Shown: in pieces, positions 1 through 7,857 of the stretch | Numbering within the stretch: the first letter of the stretch is position 1 | Layout of the letters: every line of letters begins with the position of its first letter | DNA from: Sphingomonadaceae bacterium 3R27C6 | GTDB lineage: Bacteria > Pseudomonadota > Alphaproteobacteria > Sphingomonadales > Sphingomonadaceae | Assembly (NCBI GenBank): GCA_005503215.1 | Contig: SCNS01000009.1 | Coordinates: 1-64,000, forward strand | Reading direction: 5' to 3' | Length of the DNA stretch: 64,000 nucleotides | Made by a program: the position numbers and the translations under genes | The notes under the pieces: generated by a model | What the model was told of the DNA's origin: nothing | Databases searched by the model: none | What the model saw: the letters and a program-made list of their open reading frames with translations, nothing else

Positions 1-320
1 CTCTGCGATTCCGCCACCAATATGTCGCCGTTCGGCAGCACCAGCATCGTGCGCGGATGGTCGAGTCCTTCGGCAAAGCGCGCCACGCTAAGCCCCTGCG
101 CCGCGCGCGGCGCCTGGCCTGCGGGCCAGCTCGTCGCCTCGGGCACATTCACTGTCGGGAAGGTCTCGGTTTTTTGCGACGCCATCACCGGCACCCGCCC
201 GCTAAGCTCGGCGGTCGAGAAGCGCGCCACATCGGGGCGCGACATGATGTACAAGGTGACGCCGCCGACGATCAGCAGCAGCAACAGGGCGAGGGCGGCA
301 TATTTCAGGATCTTGCGCAT
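1..320 (-). CDS. PQQ-dependent sugar (sorbosone/glucose) dehydrogenase family protein, N-terminal part only
   Basis: The gene runs off the left edge, so only about 106 N-terminal residues are visible. It starts at ATG 320. A positively charged N-terminus (MRKILK) is followed by a run of hydrophobic residues at about 7-25, a signal anchor or uncleaved signal peptide, so the protein is probably exported or membrane-tethered. The segment LDHPRTMLVLPNGDILVAES near the visible end matches the first beta-propeller blade of the sorbosone/glucose dehydrogenase family, in which soluble six-bladed propellers oxidise sugars in the periplasm using PQQ. The catalytic residues lie outside the window, so substrate and activity cannot be judged. 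It is divergent from the small gene at 493. Confidence 0.65.
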   Translation of the reverse strand, partial: MRKILKYAALALLLLLIVGGVTLYIMSRPDVARFSTAELSGRVPVMASQKTETFPTVNVPEATSWPAGQAPRAAQGLSVARFAEGLDHPRTMLVLPNGDILVAESQ

Positions 321-492
321 GACGCCTGTCTACACGGGCAAAGCGCGGCGTCAAAGGGGTTGCAGCGGCACGCGAAGGGTTAACCGGTGGCGCCCTGCAA
401 TTAACCTTACCCGGCCGTTCATCACGGTTGGGAACGGCGCGGTGAGGGGCGGGGCGTAGGACGGCGCTCACCCTAAACGGACCAGGAATTTG

Positions 493-708
493 ATGCACCT
501 GCCAGCACCCTTTCTCACCGACCGCGATGCGGTCGAGGATGCCCATGCGTTGATCAGCATGCATGGCGAAGAAGCGGGCTTTGCCGCGGCGGCGCGCGCC
601 GAGCAATATCGCGTGCTCGGCAACCACGTCCATTTCGCACGCTGGCGCCAGATCGAACGGCTGATCACCTATTTGTCGGTCGAGGATATCCTCGACACGG
701 TGCACTGA
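493..708 (+). CDS. small conserved-looking protein of unknown function (71 aa)
   Basis: I do not recognise a named family. The protein is 71 residues, has no signal peptide or membrane segment, is rich in Ala, Glu and Arg, and looks helical throughout. A good ribosome-binding site (AGGA, six bases upstream) supports ATG 493 over the TTG three bases earlier. It ends four bases before the stop of convergent argC, so the two genes are tail to tail with almost no spacer. The coding call rests on the ribosome-binding site, the length and the lack of any competing reading frame. A cytosolic small regulator or adaptor is possible, but nothing in the sequence shows this. Confidence 0.6.
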   Translation: MHLPAPFLTDRDAVEDAHALISMHGEEAGFAAAARAEQYRVLGNHVHFARWRQIERLITYLSVEDILDTVH

Positions 709-711
709 GCC

Positions 712-1638
712 CTAGATTCGCAGGCCCGCGGTTTCGGGCAATCCCGCCATGATGTTGAGGTTCTGGACGCACGCGCCGCTCGCGCCCTTGCCCAGATTGT
801 CGAGCCGCGCGACGAGGCGCGCCTGACTGGCATCGGCGTTGGCAAAGACGGACAGTTCGATCCGGTCATCGCCCGCATCCGACGCGCGGAGGAGCATTTC
901 GCCGTCCGCCGGCGCCTCGCCCATGACGACGATCGGGCTCGCGCCATAGAAATCGGCGAGCGCCGCGCGCAGCGCGTCAGGCGACGCGGCGCCGGGCATG
1001 GCATTCAGCGGCAACGGAACCTCGACCACCATCCCGCGATGCGCGGGAACCACGGCGGGCGAAAACAGCGGACCGATCGCAAGCCCGCACCGCGCCTGCA
1101 TCTCGGGCACATGTTTGTGGCCGAGTGCCAGCGCATAGCCGCGCCATGCGATGTCGGAGTCCTTTTCGAAACGTTCGATCAGCGCCTTGCCGCCGCCCGA
1201 ATAGCCGCTGACCGCGTGGCAGATATAGGGCCAGTCGGCGGGGAGCAGGCCGGCCTGCACCAGCGGTGCGACCAGCGCGATGAAGCCCGTCGAATAGCAG
1301 CCCGGGTTCGACACGCGCGCAGCTTCGGCGACGGCGTCGTGCCCGCTCACTTCGGGGAAGCCATAGACCCAGCCCGGCGCGACACGATGCGCGGTCGATG
1401 CGTCGATGACGCGGGTGCGATCATTGCCGATCATCGCGACCGCCTCGCGCGCCGCATCGTCGGGAAGGCAAAGGATGACGAAATCGGCGTCGTTCAGCGC
1501 CTCGCGCCGCGCCGCGGCATCCTTGCGGCGCGCATCGTCGAGCGCGATCAGCGTGAATTCGTTCCGCCCCGCAAGGCGTTCGGCGATTTCGAGGCCCGTC
1601 GTACCCGCCGCGCCGTCGATGAAAACCGTTTTCGTCAT
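712..1638 (-). CDS. argC: N-acetyl-gamma-glutamyl-phosphate reductase (type 2)
   Basis: Cytosolic enzyme of arginine biosynthesis that reduces N-acetyl-glutamyl-phosphate to the semialdehyde with NADPH. The 308-residue length fits the short type 2 ArgC class. A Rossmann loop GAAGTTGLE sits at about residues 9-17. The catalytic cysteine is Cys114 in SNPGCYSTG, followed by HAVSGYSGGGK at about 141-151. The start at 1638 lies five bases downstream of the stop of the NlpC/P60 gene on the same strand, so the two are probably co-transcribed, although no functional link is obvious. No other arg genes are in the window. Confidence 0.95.
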   Translation of the reverse strand: MTKTVFIDGAAGTTGLEIAERLAGRNEFTLIALDDARRKDAAARREALNDADFVILCLPDDAAREAVAMIGNDRTRVIDASTAHRVAPGWVYGFPEVSGHDAVAEAARVSNPGCYSTGFIALVAPLVQAGLLPADWPYICHAVSGYSGGGKALIERFEKDSDIAWRGYALALGHKHVPEMQARCGLAIGPLFSPAVVPAHRGMVVEVPLPLNAMPGAASPDALRAALADFYGASPIVVMGEAPADGEMLLRASDAGDDRIELSVFANADASQARLVARLDNLGKGASGACVQNLNIMAGLPETAGLRI

Positions 1639-1642
1639 AATG

Positions 1643-2542
1643 TTATCGCAGTCTTTTATATCCGCTCACCGGCGGATCATGATCCTTTACGGCCGATCGC
1701 GCGATGACGTCGGCCAGCGGTTCGCTGTTCACCGCCATCCATCGTCGGCTGGCATGAATGATCGTCTGGCTGTCGGCCATGATGCCGACGTGGCCGGGGA
1801 AAAAGACGAGGTCGCCGCGCGCGAGCGCCGCCGGATCGACATCCTTGTCGGCGCCGAGCGCCGCAAGCTGGAGGTCGCTGTCGCGCGGCAGCTGGATTCC
1901 CGCGGCCGCCCATACGAGCTGGACGAGGCCCGAACAGTCGATCCCCTTCGCGGTGCGGCCGCCCCAGACATAAGGCGTGCCGATCATCTGCTCGGCGAGT
2001 TCGGCGGGGTCGTTGTCCTCTGCGCCGACCTCGACGAGCGAAGCCAGAGGCAGATAACCGTGCGACGTCGCGAGCCATTCGCCCTCGGGCTCGCCCATCA
2101 CCAGCGCGCCGCGCGGCAGGACGGCGGGGCCGCCGCTCGCGGCGTCGGGCGCGCTGTGCAGCATCGCCTCGATCATCGCGACGCGGTGCGTCGGCGCGAT
2201 CGGCGCGGCGAGCGCCTCGGCGGCGAGATAGCCGACATAATGGTCGGCGAGGCAATAGCCCCACGCCCAGCCGCCGGTGAGGTCAAGCAGGGCAAAGCCT
2301 TCGCCGAACAGCAGCTCGCTCGTCTGGTCGGCGTCGACCGACGGCGATGCACGCAGCGATGCCGCGGGCAGCACGCCGCTTTGCATCATCGGCGCGGCAT
2401 AATGCGGCGCGAAATGCGTCCCCGCGACGGCGATATCGGCGAGGTCGGGGCGGATCGCGACGACGCGCGGATCGAAGCTCTGCGACGTGCCGGTCAGCCC
2501 AAAGCGATCGCGGCCCGCGCCCGCGGCGCCGGGCCGCCCCAT
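1643..2542 (-). CDS. NlpC/P60 (C40) family cell-wall hydrolase with SH3-like domains
   Basis: Predicted peptidoglycan peptidase that cleaves stem-peptide bonds. The C-terminal NlpC/P60 domain carries the motif GGRTAKGIDCSGLVQ with the catalytic Cys, then GDLVFFPGHVGIM with the catalytic His, and a second polar residue in the IIHASR segment. The N-terminal two thirds (RPDLADIAVAGTHFAPHY, then a second module) resemble the bacterial SH3-like domains of dipeptidyl-peptidases in this family. The frame stays open up to a TTG at 2629, which would give 328 residues. I chose ATG 2542 (299 residues), but neither start has a convincing ribosome-binding site. No signal peptide is visible, so it may act on recycled muropeptides in the cytoplasm. 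It lies between argC and the M17 aminopeptidase, all on the minus strand. Confidence 0.85.
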   Translation of the reverse strand: MGRPGAAGAGRDRFGLTGTSQSFDPRVVAIRPDLADIAVAGTHFAPHYAAPMMQSGVLPAASLRASPSVDADQTSELLFGEGFALLDLTGGWAWGYCLADHYVGYLAAEALAAPIAPTHRVAMIEAMLHSAPDAASGGPAVLPRGALVMGEPEGEWLATSHGYLPLASLVEVGAEDNDPAELAEQMIGTPYVWGGRTAKGIDCSGLVQLVWAAAGIQLPRDSDLQLAALGADKDVDPAALARGDLVFFPGHVGIMADSQTIIHASRRWMAVNSEPLADVIARSAVKDHDPPVSGYKRLR

Positions 2543-2672
2543 GCGCACGCGGTTTGCCGCTATATTATCGCCACTTTCTGCTGTCACTTGCCGTCCTGTA
2601 AAAAGCTTGGTTCCGCGCGGGGCGGACAATCGCGCGCCATTAGACCAGCAGCCCCTGCTTTATCAAGAATGT

Positions 2673-4076
2673 TCAGTTTTTCCCGCGCCGGTCGTAACGC
2701 GACTGGAGCATCGCCCAGGCCGCGCGGAGGCCCAGCGCCGCGCCGCCCTTGGGGCGACCGGGCTTCGCCGAAGGGCGCCAGGCGAAGGTGTCGAGATGCG
2801 CCCATAGGGCGCCCTCGGGGACAAAGCGCTTCAGGAACAGCGCCGCGGTGATCGTCCCGGCAAAGGCCGAACTGCCCGCATTGCCAAGGTCGGCGATGTC
2901 GGTTTCGAGCAGGTCGGCATAGCCGTCCCACAGCGGCATCCGCCACAAGGGATCGTCGCGGTCGATCCCACCCGCAAGCAGCGCTTCGGCAAGCGCGTCG
3001 TCATTGGCAAAGAGCGGCGGCAGGTCGGGGCCGAGCGCGACCCGCGCGGCGCCGGTCAGCGTCGCGAAATCGACGATCAACTCGGGCTTGGCTTCGCCCG
3101 CCTTCGCGAGCGCATCGCCCAGAACCAGCCGTCCCTCGGCGTCGGTGTTGCCGATCTCGACCGTCAGCCCAAGGCGGCTTTTCAGCACATCGCCCGGACG
3201 GAACGCGTCGGCCGAGATCGCATTTTCCGCGGCGGCGACGAGGCAGTGAAGCCGCACCGGCAGCCCGCTAGCCATCACCAGCTCGGCGAGCGCGAGCACG
3301 TGCGCGGCGCCGCCCATATCCTTCTTCATCAACCGCATGCCCGCCGCGGGCTTGATGTCGAGCCCGCCGCTGTCGAAGCTGATCCCTTTGCCGACCAGCG
3401 CGACACGTGGATGATCCTCCTTGCCCCATTCGATTTCGATCAACCGCGGCGCATGATGCTTGGCGGCGGCGCGTCCGACCGCGTGGATCATCGGATAGCC
3501 CTGTTCGAGCGCCTCGCCCTTGGTCACGGTGATCTTGCCGCCATGCGCCTTGGCGATGCGTTCGGCCGCCTTCTCGATGGCGGCGGGCCCCATGTCGGCG
3601 GCGGGCGTGTTGACGAGATCGCGGACGAGCGCGGTCGCACGCATCTCGGCGACGATCGGCGCGATCGCACCGACATCGGTCGTCAGTAGCACGCGCGGAC
3701 CCTTAGTCGGCGGGTTCGATTTATAGGTGTCGAAGCGATATTGCGCGCTCATCCATCCGAACAGCGCCTTGCCCGGTTGCCGGCCTTCGACGCGGTAACG
3801 GCCTTCGGGCAGGATTTGCCCGAGCTTGGCGAGGCACCAGGCTGAGAGGCTTTCGGTATTCGTCACGGTGGTGACGACCGCCCATTTTTCGGGATCGTCC
3901 CCCGGCAGGATCGCGTGGACGAAGGCATCGGGCTTGAAGCCGACCGCGGCAAGATGCGCGCGTTCGCGGGCGCTGCGGTCCTTCAGCCATTCGTCATAAC
4001 CCTTCTTGTCGACGAGATGGATCGGGCGCGCGTCCTGCCCCTTGTCGGGCTGGATCAGGTCGGAATAGTCGGTCAT
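2673..4076 (-). CDS. leucyl aminopeptidase family protein (M17)
   Basis: Cytosolic zinc/manganese aminopeptidase that removes N-terminal residues from peptides. The 467-residue protein has the full M17 metal and catalytic set: Lys230 and Asp235 in KGISFDSGG, Lys242, Asp253 in MKKDMGGAAH, and the signature NTDAEGRLVLGDA at about 310-322, which supplies Asp312, Glu314 and Arg316. The N-terminal domain is divergent, as in the PepA/PepB-like branch common in alphaproteobacteria. The first of three minus-strand genes running toward argC, it is divergent from the lipoprotein gene at 4132, with 55 bases between the start codons. With the downstream NlpC/P60 gene it may serve peptide turnover (inference). 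Confidence 0.9.
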   Translation of the reverse strand: MTDYSDLIQPDKGQDARPIHLVDKKGYDEWLKDRSARERAHLAAVGFKPDAFVHAILPGDDPEKWAVVTTVTNTESLSAWCLAKLGQILPEGRYRVEGRQPGKALFGWMSAQYRFDTYKSNPPTKGPRVLLTTDVGAIAPIVAEMRATALVRDLVNTPAADMGPAAIEKAAERIAKAHGGKITVTKGEALEQGYPMIHAVGRAAAKHHAPRLIEIEWGKEDHPRVALVGKGISFDSGGLDIKPAAGMRLMKKDMGGAAHVLALAELVMASGLPVRLHCLVAAAENAISADAFRPGDVLKSRLGLTVEIGNTDAEGRLVLGDALAKAGEAKPELIVDFATLTGAARVALGPDLPPLFANDDALAEALLAGGIDRDDPLWRMPLWDGYADLLETDIADLGNAGSSAFAGTITAALFLKRFVPEGALWAHLDTFAWRPSAKPGRPKGGAALGLRAAWAMLQSRYDRRGKN

Positions 4077-4131
4077 GCACGCGGTGCTAGGCCGCGCGGG
4101 ATATTTTGTCGATTCCCGGCGTTATATCGGC

Positions 4132-4965
4132 ATGACGATCAACGCATCCTGGCGAAATGCCACTTCGATCCTTGCTGGCGCGCTGCTGCTGGCGGGTTGT
4201 TCCGACGACAAGCCGACGAAGGCGGAAAAAGTGGCCGCCGCGTCGGTGCCCGGCGCGCCGTCCGGCGGCGCCGCCGACGAAGCGGCGAAGGATGCGCCCG
4301 CTTCGAACGTCACCGAAAGCAACGAGCTGATCGAATTCGTTTATGCTTATCCCAAGGAAGCCGCCCAAATCCCCGAACTCGCCAAGGCGCTCGACAGCGA
4401 TCGGGCGGCGAAGCGTGAGGCGCTGGTCGCCGCCGCGCGGCGCGACAAGGCAGCCGCCGAAAAGGGCGAATATCCCTATCGCGGTCATACCCATCGGCAG
4501 ACCTGGCAACGCGTGACCAGCACACCGCGTTTCCTCAGCCTCTCGGCCGAGATTGAGACCTATACCGGCGGCGCACACGGCATGCAGACCTTCGACACGC
4601 TGATTTGGGACCGCAACCGGCGCAAGCAGCTGAAGCCGCTCGACCTGTTCCAGAGCGGCGAAGCCTTTGACGCTGCCATCCGTGATTCTTTCTGCGCTGC
4701 CATAAAGCGCGCGAAAGCCGCGAAGGGGATAACCGCCGACGAGGCGCCCGACAGCCCCTTCGCCAAATGCCCGCCGGCGTCGGCGCAGACGGTGTGGCTC
4801 GGCTCGACCGACGGGCGCTACCTCGACCGCATGACGATCGCGATCGCGCCCTATGAGGTCGGCCCCTATGCCGAGGGCAGTTACAAGATCAACGTGCCGG
4901 TGACGGGTGCGCTCGTCAAAGCGGTGAAGGACGAATATGCGCGCGACTTCCTGCCCATCAACTGA
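4132..4965 (+). CDS. DUF3298/DUF4163 (RsiV-type) lipoprotein
   Basis: Predicted periplasmic lipoprotein of 277 residues. The lipobox LLAGC places the lipid-modified Cys at residue 23 and supports ATG 4132, since a longer upstream reading would bury the signal peptide. After a low-complexity linker comes a DUF4163 segment containing YTGGAHGMQ, the family hallmark, then a C-terminal DUF3298 region. In other bacteria this domain pair occurs in anti-sigma factor sensors and in polysaccharide deacetylase-associated proteins; what it does here is unknown. Cys residues near 190 and 205 could form a disulfide. The next gene starts 16 bases after its stop, so co-transcription with the SDR is likely. 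Confidence 0.8.
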   Translation: MTINASWRNATSILAGALLLAGCSDDKPTKAEKVAAASVPGAPSGGAADEAAKDAPASNVTESNELIEFVYAYPKEAAQIPELAKALDSDRAAKREALVAAARRDKAAAEKGEYPYRGHTHRQTWQRVTSTPRFLSLSAEIETYTGGAHGMQTFDTLIWDRNRRKQLKPLDLFQSGEAFDAAIRDSFCAAIKRAKAAKGITADEAPDSPFAKCPPASAQTVWLGSTDGRYLDRMTIAIAPYEVGPYAEGSYKINVPVTGALVKAVKDEYARDFLPIN

Positions 4966-4981
4966 ACCGAAGGACAAGCTC

Positions 4982-5917
4982 ATGGCGAAGCAGCCCAAAG
5001 CCGGCAAGGTCGGGGAAAGTGCGAAAGAGAAGAAGGGCAAGCGGAGCGCCGCGACGAAACTGCGCCGCGCGGTCGGATCGGGCAAGACGATCGCCAAGCC
5101 GCCGCCGGATCGCGAAGCCGATCTCGACCGCGCACCCAAATGGCAACCGCGCTATCCGGGCTCGGGCCGACTCGACGGTAAGGTCGCGATCGTCACCGGC
5201 GGCGACAGCGGGATCGGTCGCGCGGTGTGTGCGCTGTTCGCGCGCGAGGGCGCCGACATTGCGATCGTCTATCTCGACAACAAGGCCGACGCCGACGACA
5301 CCGCCGCGATCGTCGCGGCCGAGGGGCGACGTGCGATCACGATCAAGGCCGATGTCGGCAAGGCGAAGGCGGGCGAGAAGATCGTCGCACAGACGGTCGG
5401 CAAGCTCGGTCGCCTCGACATCCTCGTCAACAATGCCGGCGAACAGCATCCGGCGGCCGATATCCGCGACATCAGCGAGGACCAACTCCAGCGTACCTTT
5501 GCCACCAATATTTTCGGCATGTTCTATCTGGTGCAGGCGGCGTTGCCGCACCTCAAAAAAGGCGCGGCGATCGTCAATTGCACCAGCGTCACCATGTATC
5601 AGGGGTCAAAGGGCCTGCTCGATTACAGCGCCACCAAGGGGGCGATCACCGCCTTCACCCGCTCGCTCAGCGAAAATCTGGTCGACAAGGGCATTCGCGT
5701 GAACGGTGTCGCGCCGGGGCCGATCTGGACCCCGCTGAACCCGCGCGGCGGCGCACCCGCCGAAAAGGTCGCCACGTTCGGTGAAAGCACGCCGATGAAG
5801 CGTCCGGGCGAACCCAATGAGGTCGCGCCCTGCTTCCTGTTCCTCGCATGCGATGACAGCAGCTATATGTCGGGCCAAGTGCTGCATCCCAACGGCGGTA
5901 CGATCGTTAATGGCTAG
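4982..5917 (+). CDS. SDR family oxidoreductase with a Lys-rich N-terminal extension
   Basis: Short-chain dehydrogenase of 311 residues. The cofactor loop is TGGDSGIGRA, followed by NNAGEQHP, a Ser in the NCTSVTMY segment and the catalytic YSATK pair. Together with the GEQHP signature, this places it with the YhdF/YghA-like stress-associated SDRs (often annotated as glucose 1-dehydrogenase-like). Substrate is unknown. The first 50 residues are basic and disordered-looking (MAKQPKAGKVGESAKEKKGK), an extension not needed for catalysis. A ribosome-binding site (AAGGA) precedes ATG 4982. The small DUF3008 gene follows 23 bases downstream and has a similarly Lys-rich protein; the pairing suggests a general stress role (inference). 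Confidence 0.9.
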   Translation: MAKQPKAGKVGESAKEKKGKRSAATKLRRAVGSGKTIAKPPPDREADLDRAPKWQPRYPGSGRLDGKVAIVTGGDSGIGRAVCALFAREGADIAIVYLDNKADADDTAAIVAAEGRRAITIKADVGKAKAGEKIVAQTVGKLGRLDILVNNAGEQHPAADIRDISEDQLQRTFATNIFGMFYLVQAALPHLKKGAAIVNCTSVTMYQGSKGLLDYSATKGAITAFTRSLSENLVDKGIRVNGVAPGPIWTPLNPRGGAPAEKVATFGESTPMKRPGEPNEVAPCFLFLACDDSSYMSGQVLHPNGGTIVNG

Positions 5918-5940
5918 CGGGGCGGGCTAGGAGAAACGCC

Positions 5941-6123
5941 ATGCCAGCCAAATCGAAAGCCCAACAGAAAGCCGCCGGCGCCGCGCTCAGCGCCAAGCGC
6001 GGCGACACGCCCAAGTCGAAACTCAAAGGCGCATCGAAAGAGATGGCCGAGAGCATGACCGAAACGCAGCTCGAGGATTTCGCCAAGGGCTCGACCAAGG
6101 GCAAGCCCGAACACGTCGACTAG
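5941..6123 (+). CDS. DUF3008 family small basic protein
   Basis: A 60-residue protein beginning MPAKSKAQQKAAGAALSAKR, which is the characteristic start of DUF3008 proteins. It is Lys/Ala rich, has no Cys and no membrane segment, and is probably disordered. The ribosome-binding site TAGGAGA is well placed. Function is not established; similar small proteins in soil bacteria are often linked with stress genes. It follows the SDR gene closely and ends three bases before the stop of the convergent monooxygenase. Confidence 0.85.
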   Translation: MPAKSKAQQKAAGAALSAKRGDTPKSKLKGASKEMAESMTETQLEDFAKGSTKGKPEHVD

Positions 6124-6126
6124 CGC

Positions 6127-7665
6127 TTATTCCGCGGCTTCAAGCTCCGCCGGAGCCGATGCCACGGTCGCTTGCGCGTTGGAGAAGGTCAGCACACCGT
6201 CGGCAATCGCGCCGGTGCGCATATCGATCCGGTCCTGCACATAATTCTGGCTGAGCCGCCAGGGCAGCGCGACCGTGCTCTTCGGCATGATGTGCAGCGA
6301 CCGCTGGATATAGCCCGACGAGAAGTCGAAGACATTTTCCTCTTCGAGGCTCGACGGGTCGGCCAGCGCCGGTGTCGCGACGGTAGTGCCGGTATCGCGC
6401 ATATGGTTGAGCACGCGGCAGACATATTCGGACACGATGTCGGCGCGCAGCGTCCAGCTGGCGTTGAGATAACCGAACACCGCCGAGAAGTTCGGCACGT
6501 TCGAGAACATGCACGCCTTGTAATAGAAATGGTCGTGCCAATCGACGGGGGCGCCGTCGACGCGCACCGGAATCTTGCCGGCGACCGCGAGCTTTAGGCC
6601 GGTGGCAGTGACGATGACGTCGGCGTCGAGATGCTTGCCCGATTTCAGCTGGATGCCGGTCGCATCGAATTTCTCGATATGATCGGTCACGACCGACGCC
6701 TTGTCAGCCTTCATCGCCTCGAAGAAATCGGCATCGGGGACGAGGCACAGGCGCTGGTCCCATGGGTTATAGGGCGGGGTGAAGGCTTCGGCGTCGTAAC
6801 GGTCGCCTAGGCTCTCCTGCAGCTTTTTCGTCAGGAACTCCTTGACCTTCTCGGGCTTCTCGCGCGCACGGCGGAAGGCGATGTCCTGCAACCGGACATT
6901 CTTGAAACGCGTGATCTTGTACGCGAGCCCTTCGGGCAGGAATTTGCGAAGGAAGTTCGCGAACGCATCCTTTGCGGGCCGGATAAAATACCAGGTCGGC
7001 GTGCGCTGGAGCATCGTGACGTGCGCGGCTTCCTTCAGCGACGGGACGATGGTGACCGCGGTCGCCCCCGACCCGATCACGACGACCTTCTTGCCCTTAT
7101 AATCGAGGTCCTTCGGCCAGAATTGCGGGTGGATGATCTGGCCCTGGAAATCGTCGCGGCCCGCGAACTGCGCGTCGAAGGGCTCGTCATAGTCGTAATA
7201 GCCCGAGCCGAGATAGAGCCAGCGCGCGGTCGTCGTCGATCTCGCGCCCTTGCTGTCCTCCATCGTCACCGTCCAGCGCGCCGCGGCGCTGTCCCAGTCG
7301 GCGCCCACGACCTTGCTGTCGAAGCGGATGCGCTCGCGGATATGGCGTTCGTCGACGATGCGATTAAGATATTCGAGGATCGAGGGGCCGTCGGCGATCG
7401 ACTTTTCATGCTTCCACGGTTCGAAGACGAAGCCGAGCGTGTGCATGTCGCTGTCCGAGCGGATGCCGGGGTAACGGAACAGGTCCCATGTGCCGCCAAG
7501 CTGTTCGCGGCGCTCGACAAGGGCGAAGCTGCGGTCGGGCGAATTCATCTGCAAATGCACGGCCATGCCGATGCCCGAAATCCCCGCGCCGACGATCAGC
7601 ACATCCTGATCGACCGGTGCAGCTTTCGCGTCTGCGGGGCGTTCCGTCGTCGCCGTGCCTGCCAT
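6127..7665 (-). CDS. flavin-containing monooxygenase of the Baeyer-Villiger type
   Basis: Predicted FAD- and NADPH-dependent monooxygenase of 512 residues. An N-terminal FAD-binding loop GAGISGIG lies at about 26-33 and a second dinucleotide loop GSGATAV at about 197-203. Between them is the Baeyer-Villiger fingerprint F-x-G-x3-H-x3-W-P (FQGQIIHPQFWP, about 172-183), which separates this family from ordinary FMOs. Such enzymes convert ketones to esters or lactones. Substrate cannot be read from sequence, but steroids, long-chain ketones and cyclic ketones are typical. It starts at the second of two adjacent ATG codons. Its promoter region faces that of the phosphate operon across 192 bases. 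No other catabolic genes adjoin it. Confidence 0.9.
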   Translation of the reverse strand: MAGTATTERPADAKAAPVDQDVLIVGAGISGIGMAVHLQMNSPDRSFALVERREQLGGTWDLFRYPGIRSDSDMHTLGFVFEPWKHEKSIADGPSILEYLNRIVDERHIRERIRFDSKVVGADWDSAAARWTVTMEDSKGARSTTTARWLYLGSGYYDYDEPFDAQFAGRDDFQGQIIHPQFWPKDLDYKGKKVVVIGSGATAVTIVPSLKEAAHVTMLQRTPTWYFIRPAKDAFANFLRKFLPEGLAYKITRFKNVRLQDIAFRRAREKPEKVKEFLTKKLQESLGDRYDAEAFTPPYNPWDQRLCLVPDADFFEAMKADKASVVTDHIEKFDATGIQLKSGKHLDADVIVTATGLKLAVAGKIPVRVDGAPVDWHDHFYYKACMFSNVPNFSAVFGYLNASWTLRADIVSEYVCRVLNHMRDTGTTVATPALADPSSLEEENVFDFSSGYIQRSLHIMPKSTVALPWRLSQNYVQDRIDMRTGAIADGVLTFSNAQATVASAPAELEAAE

Positions 7666-7772
7666 CATCCTGTCTCCCGACTATGTTTGATGGGTAGATT
7701 ACGCACCGCGTTTCATTTTGCAATCGAATTGACGTTTACGGAAAGTGCGGTGGCGATGAAGCGTCCTTGTCG

Positions 7773-7812
7773 CTGTCACATTATTGTCATAGGGGCGTAA
7801 CCTGTTTGTCAC
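7773..7812 (+). promoter_or_regulatory. tandem Pho-box-like direct repeats upstream of the phosphate operon
   Basis: CTGTCAC (7773-7779), four bases, then TTGTCAT (7784-7790) reproduces the PhoB direct-repeat pattern CTGTCAT-N4-CTGTCAT with exact spacing. A third half-site TTGTCAC at 7806-7812 lies 22 bases (two helical turns) from the second. The downstream genes encode phosphate-transport functions. PhoB control is inferred; in Sinorhizobium the related orfA-pit operon is reported to be repressed by PhoB. Confidence 0.65.
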
Positions 7813-7857
7813 CCATGGCCTCGCGCGCCCGAAATCACCGGAAAGGATGAAAGCCTC

